DNA from: Channa striata
Lineage: Eukaryota; Chordata; Actinopteri; Anabantiformes; Channidae
Assembly (NCBI GenBank): GCA_033026295.1
Contig: JAUPFM010000073.1
Span: forward strand, 91,920-155,919
Reading direction: 5' to 3'
Length of the DNA: 64,000 bases
Below the pieces are notes generated by a model. The model saw only the letters and a program-made list of their open reading frames with translations, was not told the DNA's origin and ran no database searches. This document shows, in pieces, positions 50,401-63,915 of this stretch (positions are counted from its first letter, which is position 1; the number at the start of each line of letters is the position of its first letter). The translations under genes were made by a program, and so were the position numbers.

Positions 50401-51790
50401 GTTTTATTTGAGTTTGGTGCAGAAATTGTTAAATACAAGCTTGGCTTCAAAACAGCATTTTCTCGCTGAGAAAAGCGATTCTGAGCATAAAGGATGCTTG
50501 AATTACATGCATTTACTGTCTTTTAAGGAAACATCCCACAAGCTTATTTTCAGTTCTGCTGAGTGGATTTAGGCTAAATAAGAAGGCAGACACAGTTTTA
50601 TTTGAGTTTGGTGCAGAAATTGTTCAATACAAGCTTGGCTTCAAAACAGCATTTTCTCGCTGAGAAAAGCGATTCTGAGCATAAAAGGATGCTTGAATTA
50701 CATGCATTTACTGTCTTTTAAGGAAACATCCACAAGCTTATTTTAGTCTCTGCTGAGTGGATTTAGGCTAAATAAGAAGGCAGACACAGTTTTATTTGAG
50801 TTTGGTGCAGAAATTGTTCAATACAAGCTTGGCTTCAAAACAGCATTTTCTCGCTGAGAAAAAGCGATTCTGACACATAAAGGATGCTTGAATTACATGC
50901 ATTTACTGTCTTTTAAGGAAACATCCACAAGCTTATTTTCAGTCTCTGCTGAGTGGATTTAGGCTAAATAGAAGGCAGACACAGTTTTATTTGAGTTTGG
51001 TGCAGAAATTGTTCAATACAAGCTTGGCTTCAAAACAGCATTTTCTCGCTGAGAAAAAGCGATTTGCGAGCATAAAGGATGCTTGAATTACATGCATTTA
51101 CTGTCTTTTAAGGAAACATCCACAAGCTTGTTTTAGTTCTGCTGAGTGGATTTAGGCTAAATAGAAGGCAGACACAGTTTTATTTGAGTTTGGTGCAGAA
51201 ATTGTTAAATACAAGCTTGGCTTCAAAACAGCATTTTCTCGCTGAGAAAAGCGATTGCGAAACATAAAAGGATGCTTGAATTACATGCATTTACTGTCTT
51301 TTAAGGAAACATCCACAAGCTTGTTATTTTCAGTTCTGCTGAGTGGATTTAGGCTAAATAAGAAGGCAGACACAGTTTTATTTGAGTTTGGTGCAGAAAT
51401 TGTTAAATACAAGCTTGGCTTCAAAACAGCATTTTCTCGCTGAGAAAAGCGATTGAGACATAAAAGGATGCTTGAATTACATGCATTTACTGTCTTTTAA
51501 GGAAACATCCACAAGCTTATTTTCAGTTCTGCTGAGTGGATTTAGGCTAAATAAGAAGGCAGACACAGTTTTATTTGAGTTTGGTGCAGAAATTGTTCAA
51601 TACAAGCTTGGCTTCAAAACAGCATTTTCTCGCTGAGAAAAAGCGATTCTGAGCATAAAAGGATGCTTGAATTACATGCATTTACTGTCTTTTAAGGAAA
51701 CATCCCACAAGCTTATTTTATAGTTCTGCTGAGTGGATTTAGGCTAAATAAGAAGGCAGACACAGTTTTATTTGAGTTTGGTGCAGAAAT
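50401..51790. repeat. Interdigitated transition between block B and block C
   Basis: Successive monomers switch between the two diagnostic states. 'gttaaatac' occurs at about 50428, 51203 and 51400, while 'gttcaatac' occurs at about 50625, 50817, 51008 and 51595. From about 51790 every monomer I checked reads 'gttaaatac'. This graded boundary contrasts with the abrupt A/B boundary at 20.4 kb. Sequence exchange between the two subfamilies, or consensus averaging over both, would give this pattern. Confidence 0.75.
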
Positions 51791-52171
51791 TGTTAAATAC
51801 AAGCTTGGCTTCAAAACAGCATTTTCTCGCTGAGAAAAGCGATTCTGAGCATAAAAGGATGCTTGAATTACATGCATTTACTGTCTTTTAAGGAAACATC
51901 CACAAGCTTATTTTCAGTTCTGCTGAGTGGATTTAGGCTAAATAAGAAGGCAGACACAGTTTTATTTGAGTTTGGTGCAGAAATTGTTAAATACAAGCTT
52001 GGCTTCAAAACAGCATTTTCTCGCTGAGAAAAGCGATTGCGACATATAAAGGATGCTTGAATTACATGCATTTACTGTCTTTTAAGGAAACATCCCACAA
52101 GCTTATTTTCAGTTCTGCTGAGTGGATTTAGGCTAAATAAGAAGGCAGACACAGTTTTATTTGAGTTTGGT

Positions 52172-52189
52172 GCAGAAATTGCAGAAATT
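52172..52189. repeat. 9-bp direct duplication 'gcagaaatt'
   Basis: The nonamer 'gcagaaatt' is present twice, at 52172-52180 and 52181-52189, within an otherwise normal block C monomer. Confidence 0.9.
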
Positions 52190-55100
52190 GTTAAATACAA
52201 GCTTGGCTTCAAAACAGCATTTTTCGCTGAGAAAAGCGATTTGCGAGCATAAAAGGATGCTTGAATTACATGCATTTACTGTCTTTTAAGGAAACATCCA
52301 CAAGCTTGTTTTTAGTTCTGCTGAGTGGATTTAGGCTAAATAAGAAGGCAGACACAGTTTTATTTGAGTTTGGTGCAGAAATTGTTAAATACAAGCTTGG
52401 CTTCAAAACAGCATTTTCTCGCTGAGAAAAGCGATTTGAAAGCATAAAGGATGCTTGAATTACATGCATTTACTGTCTTTTAAGGAAACATCCCACAAGC
52501 TTATTTTCAGTTCTGCTGAGTGGATTTAGGCTAAATAGAAGGCAGACACAGTTTTATTTGAGTTTGGTGCAGAAATTGTTAAATACAAGCTTGGCTTCAA
52601 AACAGCATTTTCTCGCTGAGAAAAAGCGATTCTGAGCATAAAGGATGCTTGAATTACATGCATTTACTGTCTTTTAAGGAAACATCCACAAGCTTGTTTA
52701 TAGTTCTGCTGAGTGGATTTAGGCTAAATAAGAAGGCAGACACAGTTTTATTTGAGTTTGGTGCAGAAATTGTTAAATACAAGCTTGGCTTCAAAACAGC
52801 ATTTTCTCGCTGAGAAAAGCGATTCGAGCATAAAGGATGCTTGAATTACATGCATTTACTGTCTTTTAAGGAAACATCCCACAAGCTTATTTTAGTTCTG
52901 CTGAGTGGATTTAGGCTAAATTAGAAGGCAGACACAGTTTTATTTGAGTTTGGTGCAGAAATTGTTAAATACAAGCTTGGCTTCAAAACAGCATTTTCTC
53001 GCTGAGAAAAGCGATTCTGACATAAAAGGATGCTTGAATTACATGCATTTACTGTCTTTTAAGGAAACATCCACAAGCTTGTTTATAGTTCTGCTGAGTG
53101 GATTTAGGCTAAATAAGAAGGCAGACACAGTTTTATTTGAGTTTGGTGCAGAAATTGTTAAATACAAGCTTGGCTTCAAAACAGCATTTTCTCGCTGAGA
53201 AAAGCGATTGCGAGCATAAAGGATGCTTGAATTACATGCATTTACTGTCTTTTAAGGAAACATCCACAAGCTTGTTTTTAGTCTCTCTGAGTGGATTTAG
53301 GCTAAATAAGAAGGCAGACACAGTTTTATTTGAGTTTGGTGCAGAAATTGTTAAATACAAGCTTGGCTTCAAAACAGCATTTTCTCGCTGAGAAAAGCGA
53401 TTCTCAAAAACATAAAAGGATGCTTGAATTACATGCATTTACTGTCTTTTAAGGAAACATCCACAAGCTTATTTTCAGTCTCTCTGAGTGGATTTAGGCT
53501 AAATTAGAAGGCAGACACAGTTTTATTTGAGTTTGGTGCAGAAATTGTTAAATACAAGCTTGGCTTCAAAACAGCATTTTTTCGCTGAGAAAAGCGATTC
53601 TGAGCATAAAAGGATGCTTGAATTACATGCATTTACTGTCTTTTAAGGAAACATCCCACAAGCTTATTTTTAGTTCTGCTGAGTGGATTTAGGCTAAATT
53701 AGAAGGCAGACACAGTTTTATTTGAGTTTGGTGCAGAAATTGTTAAATACAAGCTTGGCTTCAAAACAGCATTTTCTCGCTGAGAAAAAGCGATTTACTG
53801 AGCATAAAAGGATGCTTGAATTACATGCATTTACTGTCTTTTAAGGAAACATCCACAAGCTTGTTTTTAGTCTCTCTGCTGGTGGATTTAGGCTAAATTA
53901 GAAGGCAGACACAGTTTTATTTGAGTTTGGTGCAGAAATTGTTAAATACAAGCTTGGCTTCAAAACAGCATTTTCTCGCTGAGAAAAGCGATTGCGAGCA
54001 TAAAGGATGCTTGAATTACATGCATTTACTGTCTTTTAAGGAAACATCCCACAAGCTTATTTTCAGTCTCTCTGAGTGGATTTAGGCTAAATAAGAAGGC
54101 AGACACAGTTTTATTTGAGTTTGGTGCAGAAATTGTTAAATACAAGCTTGGCTTCAAAACAGCATTTTCTCGCTGAGAAAAAGCGATTCTGACATAAAAG
54201 GATGCTTGAATTACATGCATTTACTGTCTTTTAAGGAAACATCCACAAGCTTATTTTAGTCTCTGCTGAGTGGATTTAGGCTAAATAAGAAGGCAGACAC
54301 AGTTTTATTTGAGTTTGGTGCAGAAATTGTTAAATACAAGCTTGGCTTCAAAACAGCATTTTCTCGCTGAGAAAAGCGATTGCGAGCATAAAGGATGCTT
54401 GAATTACATGCATTTACTGTCTTTTAAGGAAACATCCCACAAGCTTGTTTTAGTTCTGCTGAGTGGATTTAGGCTAAATTAGAAGGCAGACACAGTTTTA
54501 TTTGAGTTTGGTGCAGAAATTGTTAAATACAAGCTTGGCTTCAAAACAGCATTTTCTCGCTGAGAAAAGCGATTCTGAGCATAAAGGATGCTTGAATTAC
54601 ATGCATTTACTGTCTTTTAAGGAAACATCCCACAAGCTTATTTTCAGTCTCTGCTGAGTGGATTTAGGCTAAATTAGAAGGCAGACACAGTTTTATTTGA
54701 GTTTGGTGCAGAAATTGTTAAATACAAGCTTGGCTTCAAAACAGCATTTTCTCGCTGAGAAAAGCGATTCGAGCATAAAGGATGCTTGAATTACATGCAT
54801 TTACTGTCTTTTAAGGAAACATCCCACAAGCTTGTTTATATGTTCTGCTGAGTGGATTTAGGCTAAATTAGAAGGCAGACACAGTTTTATTTGAGTTTGG
54901 TGCAGAAATTGTTAAATACAAGCTTGGCTTCAAAACAGCATTTTCTCGCTGAGAAAAGCGATTCTGAAACATAAAGGATGCTTGAATTACATGCATTTAC
55001 TGTCTTTTAAGGAAACATCCCACAAGCTTATTTTCAGTTCTGCTGAGTGGATTTAGGCTAAATAAGAAGGCAGACACAGTTTTATTTGAGTTTGGTGCAG

Positions 55101-58100
55101 AAATTGTTAAATACAAGCTTGGCTTCAAAACAGCATTTTCTCGCTGAGAAAAGCGATTCTGAGCATAAAAGGATGCTTGAATTACATGCATTTACTGTCT
55201 TTTAAGGAAACATCCACAAGCTTATTTTATAGTTCTGCTGAGTGGATTTAGGCTAAATAAGAAGGCAGACACAGTTTTATTTGAGTTTGGTGCAGAAATT
55301 GTTAAATACAAGCTTGGCTTCAAAACAGCATTTTCTCGCTGAGAAAAGCGATTGCGAGCATAAAAGGATGCTTGAATTACATGCATTTACTGTCTTTTAA
55401 GGAAACATCCACAAGCTTATTTTAGTTCTGCTGAGTGGATTTAGGCTAAATTAGAAGGCAGACACAGTTTTATTTGAGTTTGGTGCAGAAATTGTTAAAT
55501 ACAAGCTTGGCTTCAAAACAGCATTTTCTCGCTGAAAAAGCGATTCTGAGCATAAAAGGATGCTTGAATTACATGCATTTACTGTCTTTTAAGGAAACAT
55601 CCCACAAGCTTATTTTCAGTTCTGCTGAGTGGATTTAGGCTAAATTAGAAGGCAGACACAGTTTTATTTGAGTTTGGTGCAGAAATTGTTAAATACAAGC
55701 TTGGCTTCAAAACAGCATTTTCTCGCTGAGAAAAAGCGATTCGAGCATAAAAGGATGCTTGAATTACATGCATTTACTGTCTTTTAAGGAAACATCCCAC
55801 AAGCTTATTTTAGTTCTGCTGAGTGGATTTAGGCTAAATAAGAAGGCAGACACAGTTTTATTTGAGTTTGGTGCAGAAATTGTTAAATACAAGCTTGGCT
55901 TCAAAACAGCATTTTCTCGCTGAGAAAAGCGATTGCGACATAAAGGATGCTTGAATTACATGCATTTACTGTCTTTTAAGGAAACATCCCACAAGCTTAT
56001 TTTAGTTCTGCTGAGTGGATTTAGGCTAAATTAGAAGGCAGACACAGTTTTATTTGAGTTTGGTGCAGAAATTGTTAAATACAAGCTTGGCTTCAAAACA
56101 GCATTTTCTCGCTGAAAAAGCGATTCTGACATAAAGGATGCTTGAATTACATGCATTTACTGTCTTTTAAGGAAACATCCACAAGCTTGTTTATAGTTCT
56201 GCTGAGTGGATTTAGGCTAAATTAGAAGGCAGACACAGTTTTATTTGAGTTTGGTGCAGAAATTGTTAAATACAAGCTTGGCTTCAAAACAGCATTTTCT
56301 CGCTGAGAAAAGCGATTCTGCATAAAAGGATGCTTGAATTACATGCATTTACTGTCTTTTAAGGAAACATCCCACAAGCTTATTTTCAGTTCTGCTGAGT
56401 GGATTTAGGCTAAATAGAAGGCAGACACAGTTTTATTTGAGTTTGGTGCAGAAATTGTTAAATACAAGCTTGGCTTCAAAACAGCATTTTTCGCTGAGAA
56501 AAGCGATTGCGACATAAAAGGATGCTTGAATTACATGCATTTACTGTCTTTTAAGGAAACATCCACAAGCTTATTTTAGTCTGTTCTGCTGAGTGGATTT
56601 AGGCTAAATAAGAAGGCAGACACAGTTTTATTTGAGTTTGGTGCAGAAATTGTTAAATACAAGCTTGGCTTCAAAACAGCATTTTCTCGCTGAGAAAAAA
56701 GCGATTCTGACATAAAAGGATGCTTGAATTACATGCATTTACTGTCTTTTAAGGAAACATCCACAAGCTTGTTTTTCAGTTCTGCTGAGTGGATTTAGGC
56801 TAAATTAGAAGGCAGACACAGTTTTATTTGAGTTTGGTGCAGAAATTGTTAAATACAAGCTTGGCTTCAAAACAGCATTTTCTCGCTGAGAAAAAGCGAT
56901 TCTGACATAAAAGGATGCTTGAATTACATGCATTTACTGTCTTTTAAGGAAACATCCCACAAGCTTATTTTCAGTCTCTGCTGAGTGGATTTAGGCTAAA
57001 TAGAAGGCAGACACAGTTTTATTTGAGTTTGGTGCAGAAATTGTTAAATACAAGCTTGGCTTCAAAACAGCATTTTCTCGCTGAGAAAAGCGATTCTGAG
57101 CATAAAAGGATGCTTGAATTACATGCATTTACTGTCTTTTAAGGAAACATCCCACAAGCTTATTTTAGTTCTGCTGAGTGGATTTAGGCTAAATAAGAAG
57201 GCAGACACAGTTTTATTTGAGTTTGGTGCAGAAATTGTTAAATACAAGCTTGGCTTCAAAACAGCATTTTCTCGCTGAGAAAAGCGATTCGAGCATAAAA
57301 GGATGCTTGAATTACATGCATTTACTGTCTTTTAAGGAAACATCCCACAAGCTTATTTATAGTCTCTGCTGAGTGGATTTAGGCTAAATAAGAAGGCAGA
57401 CACAGTTTTATTTGAGTTTGGTGCAGAAATTGTTAAATACAAGCTTGGCTTCAAAACAGCATTTTCGCTGCTGAGAAAAGGCGATTCTGAACATAAAAGG
57501 ATGCTTGAATTACATGCATTTACTGTCTTTTAAGGAAACATCCACAAGCTTGTTTTTCAGTCTCTGCTGAGTGGATTTAGGCTAAATTAGAAGGCAGACA
57601 CAGTTTTATTTGAGTTTGGTGCAGAAATTGTTAAATACAAGCTTGGCTTCAAAACAGCATTTTCTCGCTGAGAAAAGCGATTCGAGCATAAAGGATGCTT
57701 GAATTACATGCATTTACTGTCTTTTAAGGAAACATCCCACAAGCTTATTTTATGTTCTGCTGAGTGGATTTAGGCTAAATAAGAAGGCAGACACAGTTTT
57801 ATTTGAGTTTGGTGCAGAAATTGTTAAATACAAGCTTGGCTTCAAAACAGCATTTTCTCGCTGAGAAAAGCGATTCTGACATAAAAGGATGCTTGAATTA
57901 CATGCATTTACTGTCTTTTAAGGAAACATCCCACAAGCTTATTTTCAGTTCTGCTGAGTGGATTTAGGCTAAATAAGAAGGCAGACACAGTTTTATTTGA
58001 GTTTGGTGCAGAAATTGTTAAATACAAGCTTGGCTTCAAAACAGCATTTTTCGCTGAGAAAAGCGATTTGCGACATAAAGGATGCTTGAATTACATGCAT

Positions 58101-61100
58101 TTACTGTCTTTTAAGGAAACATCCACAAGCTTGTTTTTATGTTCTGCTGAGTGGATTTAGGCTAAATAAGAAGGCAGACACACAGTTTTATTTGAGTTTG
58201 GTGCAGAAATTGTTAAATACAAGCTTGGCTTCAAAACAGCATTTTCTCGCTGAGAAAAGCGATTCTGAACATAAAAGGATGCTTGAATTACATGCATTTA
58301 CTGTCTTTTAAGGAAACATCCCACAAGCTTATTTTATAGTTCTGCTGAGTGGATTTAGGCTAAATTAGAAGGCAGACACAGTTTTATTTGAGTTTGGTGC
58401 AGAAATTGTTAAATACAAGCTTGGCTTCAAAACAGCATTTTCTCGCTGAGAAAAGCGATTTGACATAAAGGATGCTTGAATTACATGCATTTACTGTCTT
58501 TTGAAACATCCCACAAGCTTATTTTCAGTCTCTGCTGAGTGGATTTAGGCTAAATAGAAGGCAGACACAGTTTTATTTGAGTTTGGTGCAGAAATTGTTA
58601 AATACAAGCTTGGCTTCAAAACAGCATTTTCTCGCTGAGAAAAGCGATTCTGACATAAAAGGATGCTTGAATTACATGCATTTACTGTCTTTTAAGGAAA
58701 CATCCACAAGCTTATTTTCAGTCTCTGCTGAGTGGATTTAGGCTAAATTAGAAGGCAGACACAGTTTTATTTGAGTTTGGTGCAGAAATTGTTAAATACA
58801 AGCTTGGCTTCAAAACAGCATTTTCTCGCTGAGAAAAGCGATTGCGAGCATAAAAGGATGCTTGAATTACATGCATTTACTGTCTTTTGAAACATCCACA
58901 AGCTTATTTTCAGTTCTCCTGAGTGGATTTAGGCTAAATTAGAAGGCAGACACAGTTTTATTTGAGTTTGGTGCAGAAATTGTTAAATACAAGCTTGGCT
59001 TCAAAACAGCATTTTTCGCTGAGAAAGCGATTCTGACATAAAGGATGCTTGAATTACATGCATTTACTGTCTTTTAAGGAAACATCCACAAGCTTATTTT
59101 CAGTCTCTGCTGAGTGGATTTAGGCTAAATAAGAAGGCAGACACAGTTTTATTTGAGTTTGGTGCAGAAATTGTTAAATACAAGCTTGGCTTCAAAACAG
59201 CATTTTCTCGCTGAGAAAAGGCGATTCTGACATAAAGGATGCTTGAATTACATGCATTTACTGTCTTTTAAGGAAACATCCCACAAGCTTATTTTAGTTC
59301 TGCTGAGTGGATTTAGGCTAAATTAGAAGGCAGACACAGTTTTATTTGAGTTTGGTGCAGAAATTGTTAAATACAAGCTTGGCTTCAAAACAGCATTTTT
59401 CGCTGAGAAAAGCGATTCGACATAAAGGATGCTTGAATTACATGCATTTACTGTCTTTTAAGGAAACATCCCACAAGCTTATTTTCAGTCTCTGCTGAGT
59501 GGATTTAGGCTAAATTAGAAGGCAGACACAGTTTTATTTGAGTTTGGTGCAGAAATTGTTAAATACAAGCTTGGCTTCAAAACAGCATTTTTCGCTGAGA
59601 AAAGCGATTCTGAGCATAAAAGGATGCTTGAATTACATGCATTTACTGTCTTTTAAGGAAACATCCCACAAGCTTGTTTATAGTTCTGCTGAGTGGATTT
59701 AGGCTAAATAAGAAGGCAGACACAGTTTTATTTGAGTTTGGTGCAGAAATTGTTAAATACAAGCTTGGCTTCAAAACAGCATTTTTCGCTGAGAAAAGCG
59801 ATTCTGACATAAAAGGATGCTTGAATTACATGCATTTACTGTCTTTTAAGGAAACATCCCACAAGCTTGTTTATATGTTCTGCTGAGTGGATTTAGGCTA
59901 AATTAGAAGGCAGACACAGTTTTATTTGAGTTTGGTGCAGAAATTGTTAAATACAAGCTTGGCTTCAAAACAGCATTTTCTCGCTGAGAAAAAGCGATTC
60001 TGACATAAAAGGATGCTTGAATTACATGCATTTACTGTCTTTTAAGGAAACATCCCACAAGCTTATTTTCAGTTCTGCTGAGTGGATTTAGGCTAAATAG
60101 AAGGCAGACACAGTTTTATTTGAGTTTGGTGCAGAAATTGTTAAATACAAGCTTGGCTTCAAAACAGCATTTTCTCGCTGAGAAAAAAGCGATTCTGAGC
60201 ATAAAGGATGCTTGAATTACATGCATTTACTGTCTTTTAAGGAAACATCCCACAAGCTTGTTTATATGTTCTGCTGAGTGGATTTAGGCTAAATTAGAAG
60301 GCAGACACAGTTTTATTTGAGTTTGGTGCAGAAATTGTTAAATACAAGCTTGGCTTCAAAACAGCATTTTTCGCTGAGAAAAAGCGATTGCGAGCATAAA
60401 AGGATGCTTGAATTACATGCATTTACTGTCTTTTAAGGAAACATCCCACAAGCTTATTTTCAGTCTCTGCTGAGTGGATTTAGGCTAAATAAGAAGGCAG
60501 ACACAGTTTTATTTGAGTTTGGTGCAGAAATTGTTAAATACAAGCTTGGCTTCAAAACAGCATTTTCTCGCTGAGAAAAGCGATTCGACATAAAAGGATG
60601 CTTGAATTACATGCATTTACTGTCTTTTAAGGAAACATCCACAAGCTTATTTTCAGTTCTGCTGAGTGGATTTAGGCTAAATAAGAAGGCAGACACAGTT
60701 TTATTTGAGTTTGGTGCAGAAATTGTTAAATACAAGCTTGGCTTCAAAACAGCATTTTCTCGCTGAGAAAAGCGATTGACATAAAAGGATGCTTGAATTA
60801 CATGCATTTACTGTCTTTTAAGGAAACATCCACAAGCTTATTTATAGTTCTGCTGAGTGGATTTAGGCTAAATTAGAAGGCAGACACAGTTTTATTTGAG
60901 TTTGGTGCAGAAATTGTTAAATACAAGCTTGGCTTCAAAACAGCATTTTCTCGCTGAGAAAAGGCGATTCTGACATAAAAGGATGCTTGAATTACATGCA
61001 TTTACTGTCTTTTAAGGAAACATCCCACAAGCTTATTTTAGTTCTCTGAGTGGATTTAGGCTAAATTAGAAGGCAGACACAGTTTTATTTGAGTTTGGTG

Positions 61101-63839
61101 CAGAAATTGTTAAATACAAGCTTGGCTTCAAAACAGCATTTTTCGCTGAGAAAAGCGATTCTGAGCATAAAGGATGCTTGAATTACATGCATTTACTGTC
61201 TTTTAAGGAAACATCCCACAAGCTTGTTTATAGTTCTGCTGAGTGGATTTAGGCTAAATTAGAAGGCAGACACAGTTTTATTTGAGTTTGGTGCAGAAAT
61301 TGTTAAATACAAGCTTGGCTTCAAAACAGCATTTTCTCGCTGAGAAAAGCGATTCGACATAAAAGGATGCTTGAATTACATGCATTTACTGTCTTTTAAG
61401 GAAACATCCACAAGCTTATTTTCAGTCTCTCTGAGTGGATTTAGGCTAAATAAGAAGGCAGACACAGTTTTATTTGAGTTTGGTGCAGAAATTGTTAAAT
61501 ACAAGCTTGGCTTCAAAACAGCATTTTCTCGCTGAGAAAAAGCGATTGACATAAAAAGGATGCTTGAATTACATGCATTTACTGTCTTTTAAGGAAACAT
61601 CCACAAGCTTGTTTTAGTTCTGCTGAGTGGATTTAGGCTAAATAGAAGGCAGACACAGTTTTATTTGAGTTTGGTGCAGAAATTGTTAAATACAAGCTTG
61701 GCTTCAAAACAGCATTTTCTCGCTGAGAAAAGCGATTTGCGAGCATAAAGGATGCTTGAATTACATGCATTTACTGTCTTTTAAGGAAACATCCCACAAG
61801 CTTATTTTCAGTTCTCTGAGTGGATTTAGGCTAAATTAGAAGGCAGACACAGTTTTATTTGAGTTTGGTGCAGAAATTGTTAAATACAAGCTTGGCTTCA
61901 AAACAGCATTTTTCGCTGAGAAAAGCGATTGCGACATAAAAGGATGCTTGAATTACATGCATTTACTGTCTTTTAAGGAAACATCCCACAAGCTTGTTTT
62001 ATGTTCTGCTGAGTGGATTTAGGCTAAATTAGAAGGCAGACACAGTTTTATTTGAGTTTGGTGCAGAAATTGTTAAATACAAGCTTGGCTTCAAAACAGC
62101 ATTTTCTCGCTGAGAAAAGCGATTCGAGCATAAAAGGATGCTTGAATTACATGCATTTACTGTCTTTTAAGGAAACATCCACAAGCTTATTTTCAGTCTG
62201 TTCTGCTGAGTGGATTTAGGCTAAATAGAAGGCAGACACAGTTTTATTTGAGTTTGGTGCAGAAATTGTTAAATACAAGCTTGGCTTCAAAACAGCATTT
62301 TCTCGCTGAGAAAAGCGATTGCGACATAAAAGGATGCTTGAATTACATGCATTTACTGTCTTTTAAGGAAACATCCCACAAGCTTGTTTTTCAGTTCTGC
62401 TGAGTGGATTTAGGCTAAATTAGAAGGCAGACACAGTTTTATTTGAGTTTGGTGCAGAAATTGTTAAATACAAGCTTGGCTTCAAAACAGCATTTTCTCG
62501 CTGAGAAAAGCGATTCGAGCATAAAAGGATGCTTGAATTACATGCATTTACTGTCTTTTAAGGAAACATCCCACAAGCTTATTTTCAGTCTCTCTGAGTG
62601 GATTTAGGCTAAATTAGAAGGCAGACACAGTTTTATTTGAGTTTGGTGCAGAAATTGTTAAATACAAGCTTGGCTTCAAAACAGCATTTTTTCGCTGAGA
62701 AAAGCGATTCTGAGCATAAAGGATGCTTGAATTACATGCATTTACTGTCTTTTAAGGAAACATCCACAAGCTTATTTTCAGTCTCTGCTGAGTGGATTTA
62801 GGCTAAATAAGAAGGCAGACACAGTTTTATTTGAGTTTGGTGCAGAAATTGTTAAATACAAGCTTGGCTTCAAAACAGCATTTTCTCGCTGAGAAAAGCG
62901 ATTCTGACATAAAGGATGCTTGAATTACATGCATTTACTGTCTTTTAAGGAAACATCCACAAGCTTGTTTATATGTTCTGCTGAGTGGATTTAGGCTAAA
63001 TTAGAAGGCAGACACAGTTTTATTTGAGTTTGGTGCAGAAATTGTTAAATACAAGCTTGGCTTCAAAACAGCATTTTTCGCTGAGAAAAGCGATTCTGAC
63101 ATAAAGGATGCTTGAATTACATGCATTTACTGTCTTTTAAGGAAACATCCCACAAGCTTATTTTCAGTTCTGCTGAGTGGATTTAGGCTAAATTAGAAGG
63201 CAGACACAGTTTTATTTGAGTTTGGTGCAGAAATTGTTAAATACAAGCTTGGCTTCAAAACAGCATTTTCTCGCTGAGAAAAGCGATTCGACATAAAAGG
63301 ATGCTTGAATTACATGCATTTACTGTCTTTTAAGGAAACATCCCACAAGCTTGTTTATATGTTCTCCTGAGTGGATTTAGGCTAAATTAGAAGGCAGACA
63401 CAGTTTTATTTGAGTTTGGTGCAGAAATTGTTAAATACAAGCTTGGCTTCAAAACAGCATTTTCTCGCTGAGAAAAGCGATTCGACATAAAAGGATGCTT
63501 GAATTACATGCATTTACTGTCTTTTAAGGAAACATCCACAAGCTTATTTTCAGTTCTGCTGAGTGGATTTAGGCTAAATTAGAAGGCAGACACAGTTTTA
63601 TTTGAGTTTGGTGCAGAAATTGTTAAATACAAGCTTGGCTTCAAAACAGCATTTTTCGCTGAGAAAAGGCGATTGCGACATAAAGGATGCTTGAATTACA
63701 TGCATTTACTGTCTTTTAAGGAAACATCCACAAGCTTATTTATATCTCTCTGCTGAGTGGATTTAGGCTAAATTGCAGACACAGTTTTATTTGAGTTTGG
63801 TGCAGAAATTGTTAAATACAAGCTTGGCTTCAAAACAGC

Positions 63840-63915
63840 ATTTTCTCGCTGAGAAAAGGCGTTGCGACATAAAAGGAATTTTCTCGCTGAGAAAGGCGAT
63901 TGCGACATAAAAGGA
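63840..63915. repeat. 38-bp direct duplication of the dyad / island 2 segment
   Basis: The segment from 'attttctcgctgag' to 'cataaaagga' is present twice, at 63840-63877 and 63878-63915. The copies differ by single-base changes ('aaaaggcgttgcg' and 'aaaggcgattgcg'). The preceding monomer also lacks 'agaag' ('ctaaattgcagac', near 63775), so the right edge of the window is locally disturbed. Confidence 0.85.

Noticed and set aside
51868..55191. Minus-strand open frames of 64-67 codons
   Set aside because: These are the reverse strand of the same monomer, present where the monomer length lets the frame stay open. No conservation beyond the DNA repeat itself.
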